Shown piece by piece: positions 63,260 to 64,000 of a DNA stretch of 64,000 bases. Source of the DNA: Paratinospora sagittata. Lineage: Eukaryota; Streptophyta; Magnoliopsida; Ranunculales; Menispermaceae. A program made the translations under genes and the position numbers. The notes below the pieces were generated by a model. That model saw only the letters and a program-made list of their open reading frames with translations. It made no database searches and was not told the origin of the DNA. The DNA is taken from NCBI GenBank assembly GCA_035771175.1, contig CM069602.1:10357501-10421500 (forward strand). Reading direction: 5' to 3'. The stretch's first letter is position 1; every line of letters starts with the position of its first letter.

Positions 63260-64000
63260 GGAAGCACCTCCGTACCATATGAGATTGCTCGACGGATCCG
63301 GTCGATTGGCGCCTCTTGACCTCAGCCTCGAGGACGTCATATCAGGAGTTCGGTCCGAGCTCCTAGTCAAATTAGTTCTTCTTCTTCTATTTTCCATTCA
63401 TATTTTCCTCCATATAAATATTAATATTGGTAAATCTTACATCAACATGATAATTTATCTTAGACTATTTTATTGGGTAAATAAACAGAGCACAAAAATC
63501 ACAAGTTTATGTCCACAGTCAATTGCATAAAATATATAATTGTTTGTAATATAATTTAAAACTTAATATTTAATTAATAAAATAAAGTAAAAAAAACAGA
63601 TTTATGTATCCGATATTAATATCCCATAAGAAATCTTTTAAGAGTACGTGTGGAGCTTGTGAAACATTGATCATAAAATGAGCAACATCACATTCTTGCA
63701 TCAATGATTGATTGAAGAATATCATAACATAATGAGGTCTCTATTTCTGTAACATCTTGTTGATCCAATATTTAATTAATAATTAAGGTCACCATCCAGG
63801 TAAATTTATTGTTGTATATCCTATAATCCTGATGAAGGAGTCCAGTGTAAATATCCACATATAGTTTTTGTAAACTATAATGGCATGTATGTCCCTTTGA
63901 AGGTTGCATATTGCATGGTTATGTCAGATATATTTTCTCTACTTTATTATATTTAATAAATATTAAGATTTTATTTATATTATCAATAATTAATTATATA
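63260..64000. other. Right-end intergenic DNA
   Basis: A CT run (63241-63258) and a somewhat GC-richer patch to about 63365 are followed by AT-rich sequence. I see no gene or recognisable element here. Confidence 0.4.

Noticed and set aside
62858..63397. 179-codon minus-strand ORF over the UXT leader region
   Set aside because: It contains simple-repeat sequence (IYIYI) and T-rich hydrophobic ends, and crosses the inferred leader exon donor. Better explained as leader plus upstream DNA.

Overview
The window is nuclear DNA from a flowering plant, very probably a eudicot. Genes are split by GT-AG introns, intergenic DNA is AT-rich, and there is dense transposon debris (Ty1/copia, Ty3/gypsy, RTE-like LINE ends, SINEs including the plant Au family, hAT and Tourist-like MITEs). 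I cannot name the species. All exon models were built by eye from splice consensus, reading-phase continuity and recalled protein families. No database search was run.

Layout. 1-4372: 3' part of a decayed Ty1/copia retrotransposon, its 5' LTR outside the window, with a clean 592-bp 3' LTR. 4.4-11.9 kb: AT-rich intergenic DNA with SINEs and a MITE. 12450-16150 (+): complete ARGONAUTE 7 gene, three coding exons, 1037 residues. 16.2-22.6 kb: intergenic DNA with an old Au SINE, a 721-bp hAT element and a Tourist-like MITE. 22601-36568 (-): complete SnRK1 alpha kinase gene, ten coding exons, 515 residues, with a 7.9-kb first coding intron holding two abutting hAT elements. Its likely 5' leader is at 38.4-39.1 kb. 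42425-44263 (-): two-exon TMEM230-like membrane protein gene (114 residues), with a probable 5' leader exon near 50.2 kb. The presumed leader intron holds a Ty3/gypsy remnant that is itself interrupted by a hAT element. 52247-61686 (-): six-exon UXT/prefoldin-like gene (146 residues), with a leader exon near 63.0 kb. Its 5.4-kb first intron contains a whole intronless PPR gene (59242-60789, same strand) and a duplicated, decayed copy of its own first exon.

Function. AGO7 acts in the miR390-TAS3 trans-acting siRNA pathway. The SnRK1 alpha subunit is the plant energy-sensing kinase. The other genes are a small endomembrane-type protein, a prefoldin-like chaperone cofactor and a probable organellar RNA-binding PPR protein. 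Nothing suggests these genes form a cluster with one joint role.

I see no convincing new biochemical system. The most unusual structure is the nested UXT/PPR locus flanked by an approximately 0.8-kb direct repeat. Next are two hAT elements sharing three copies of one 8-bp target duplication, a hAT-in-gypsy nest, and an unassigned 38-bp foldback in a SnRK1 intron.
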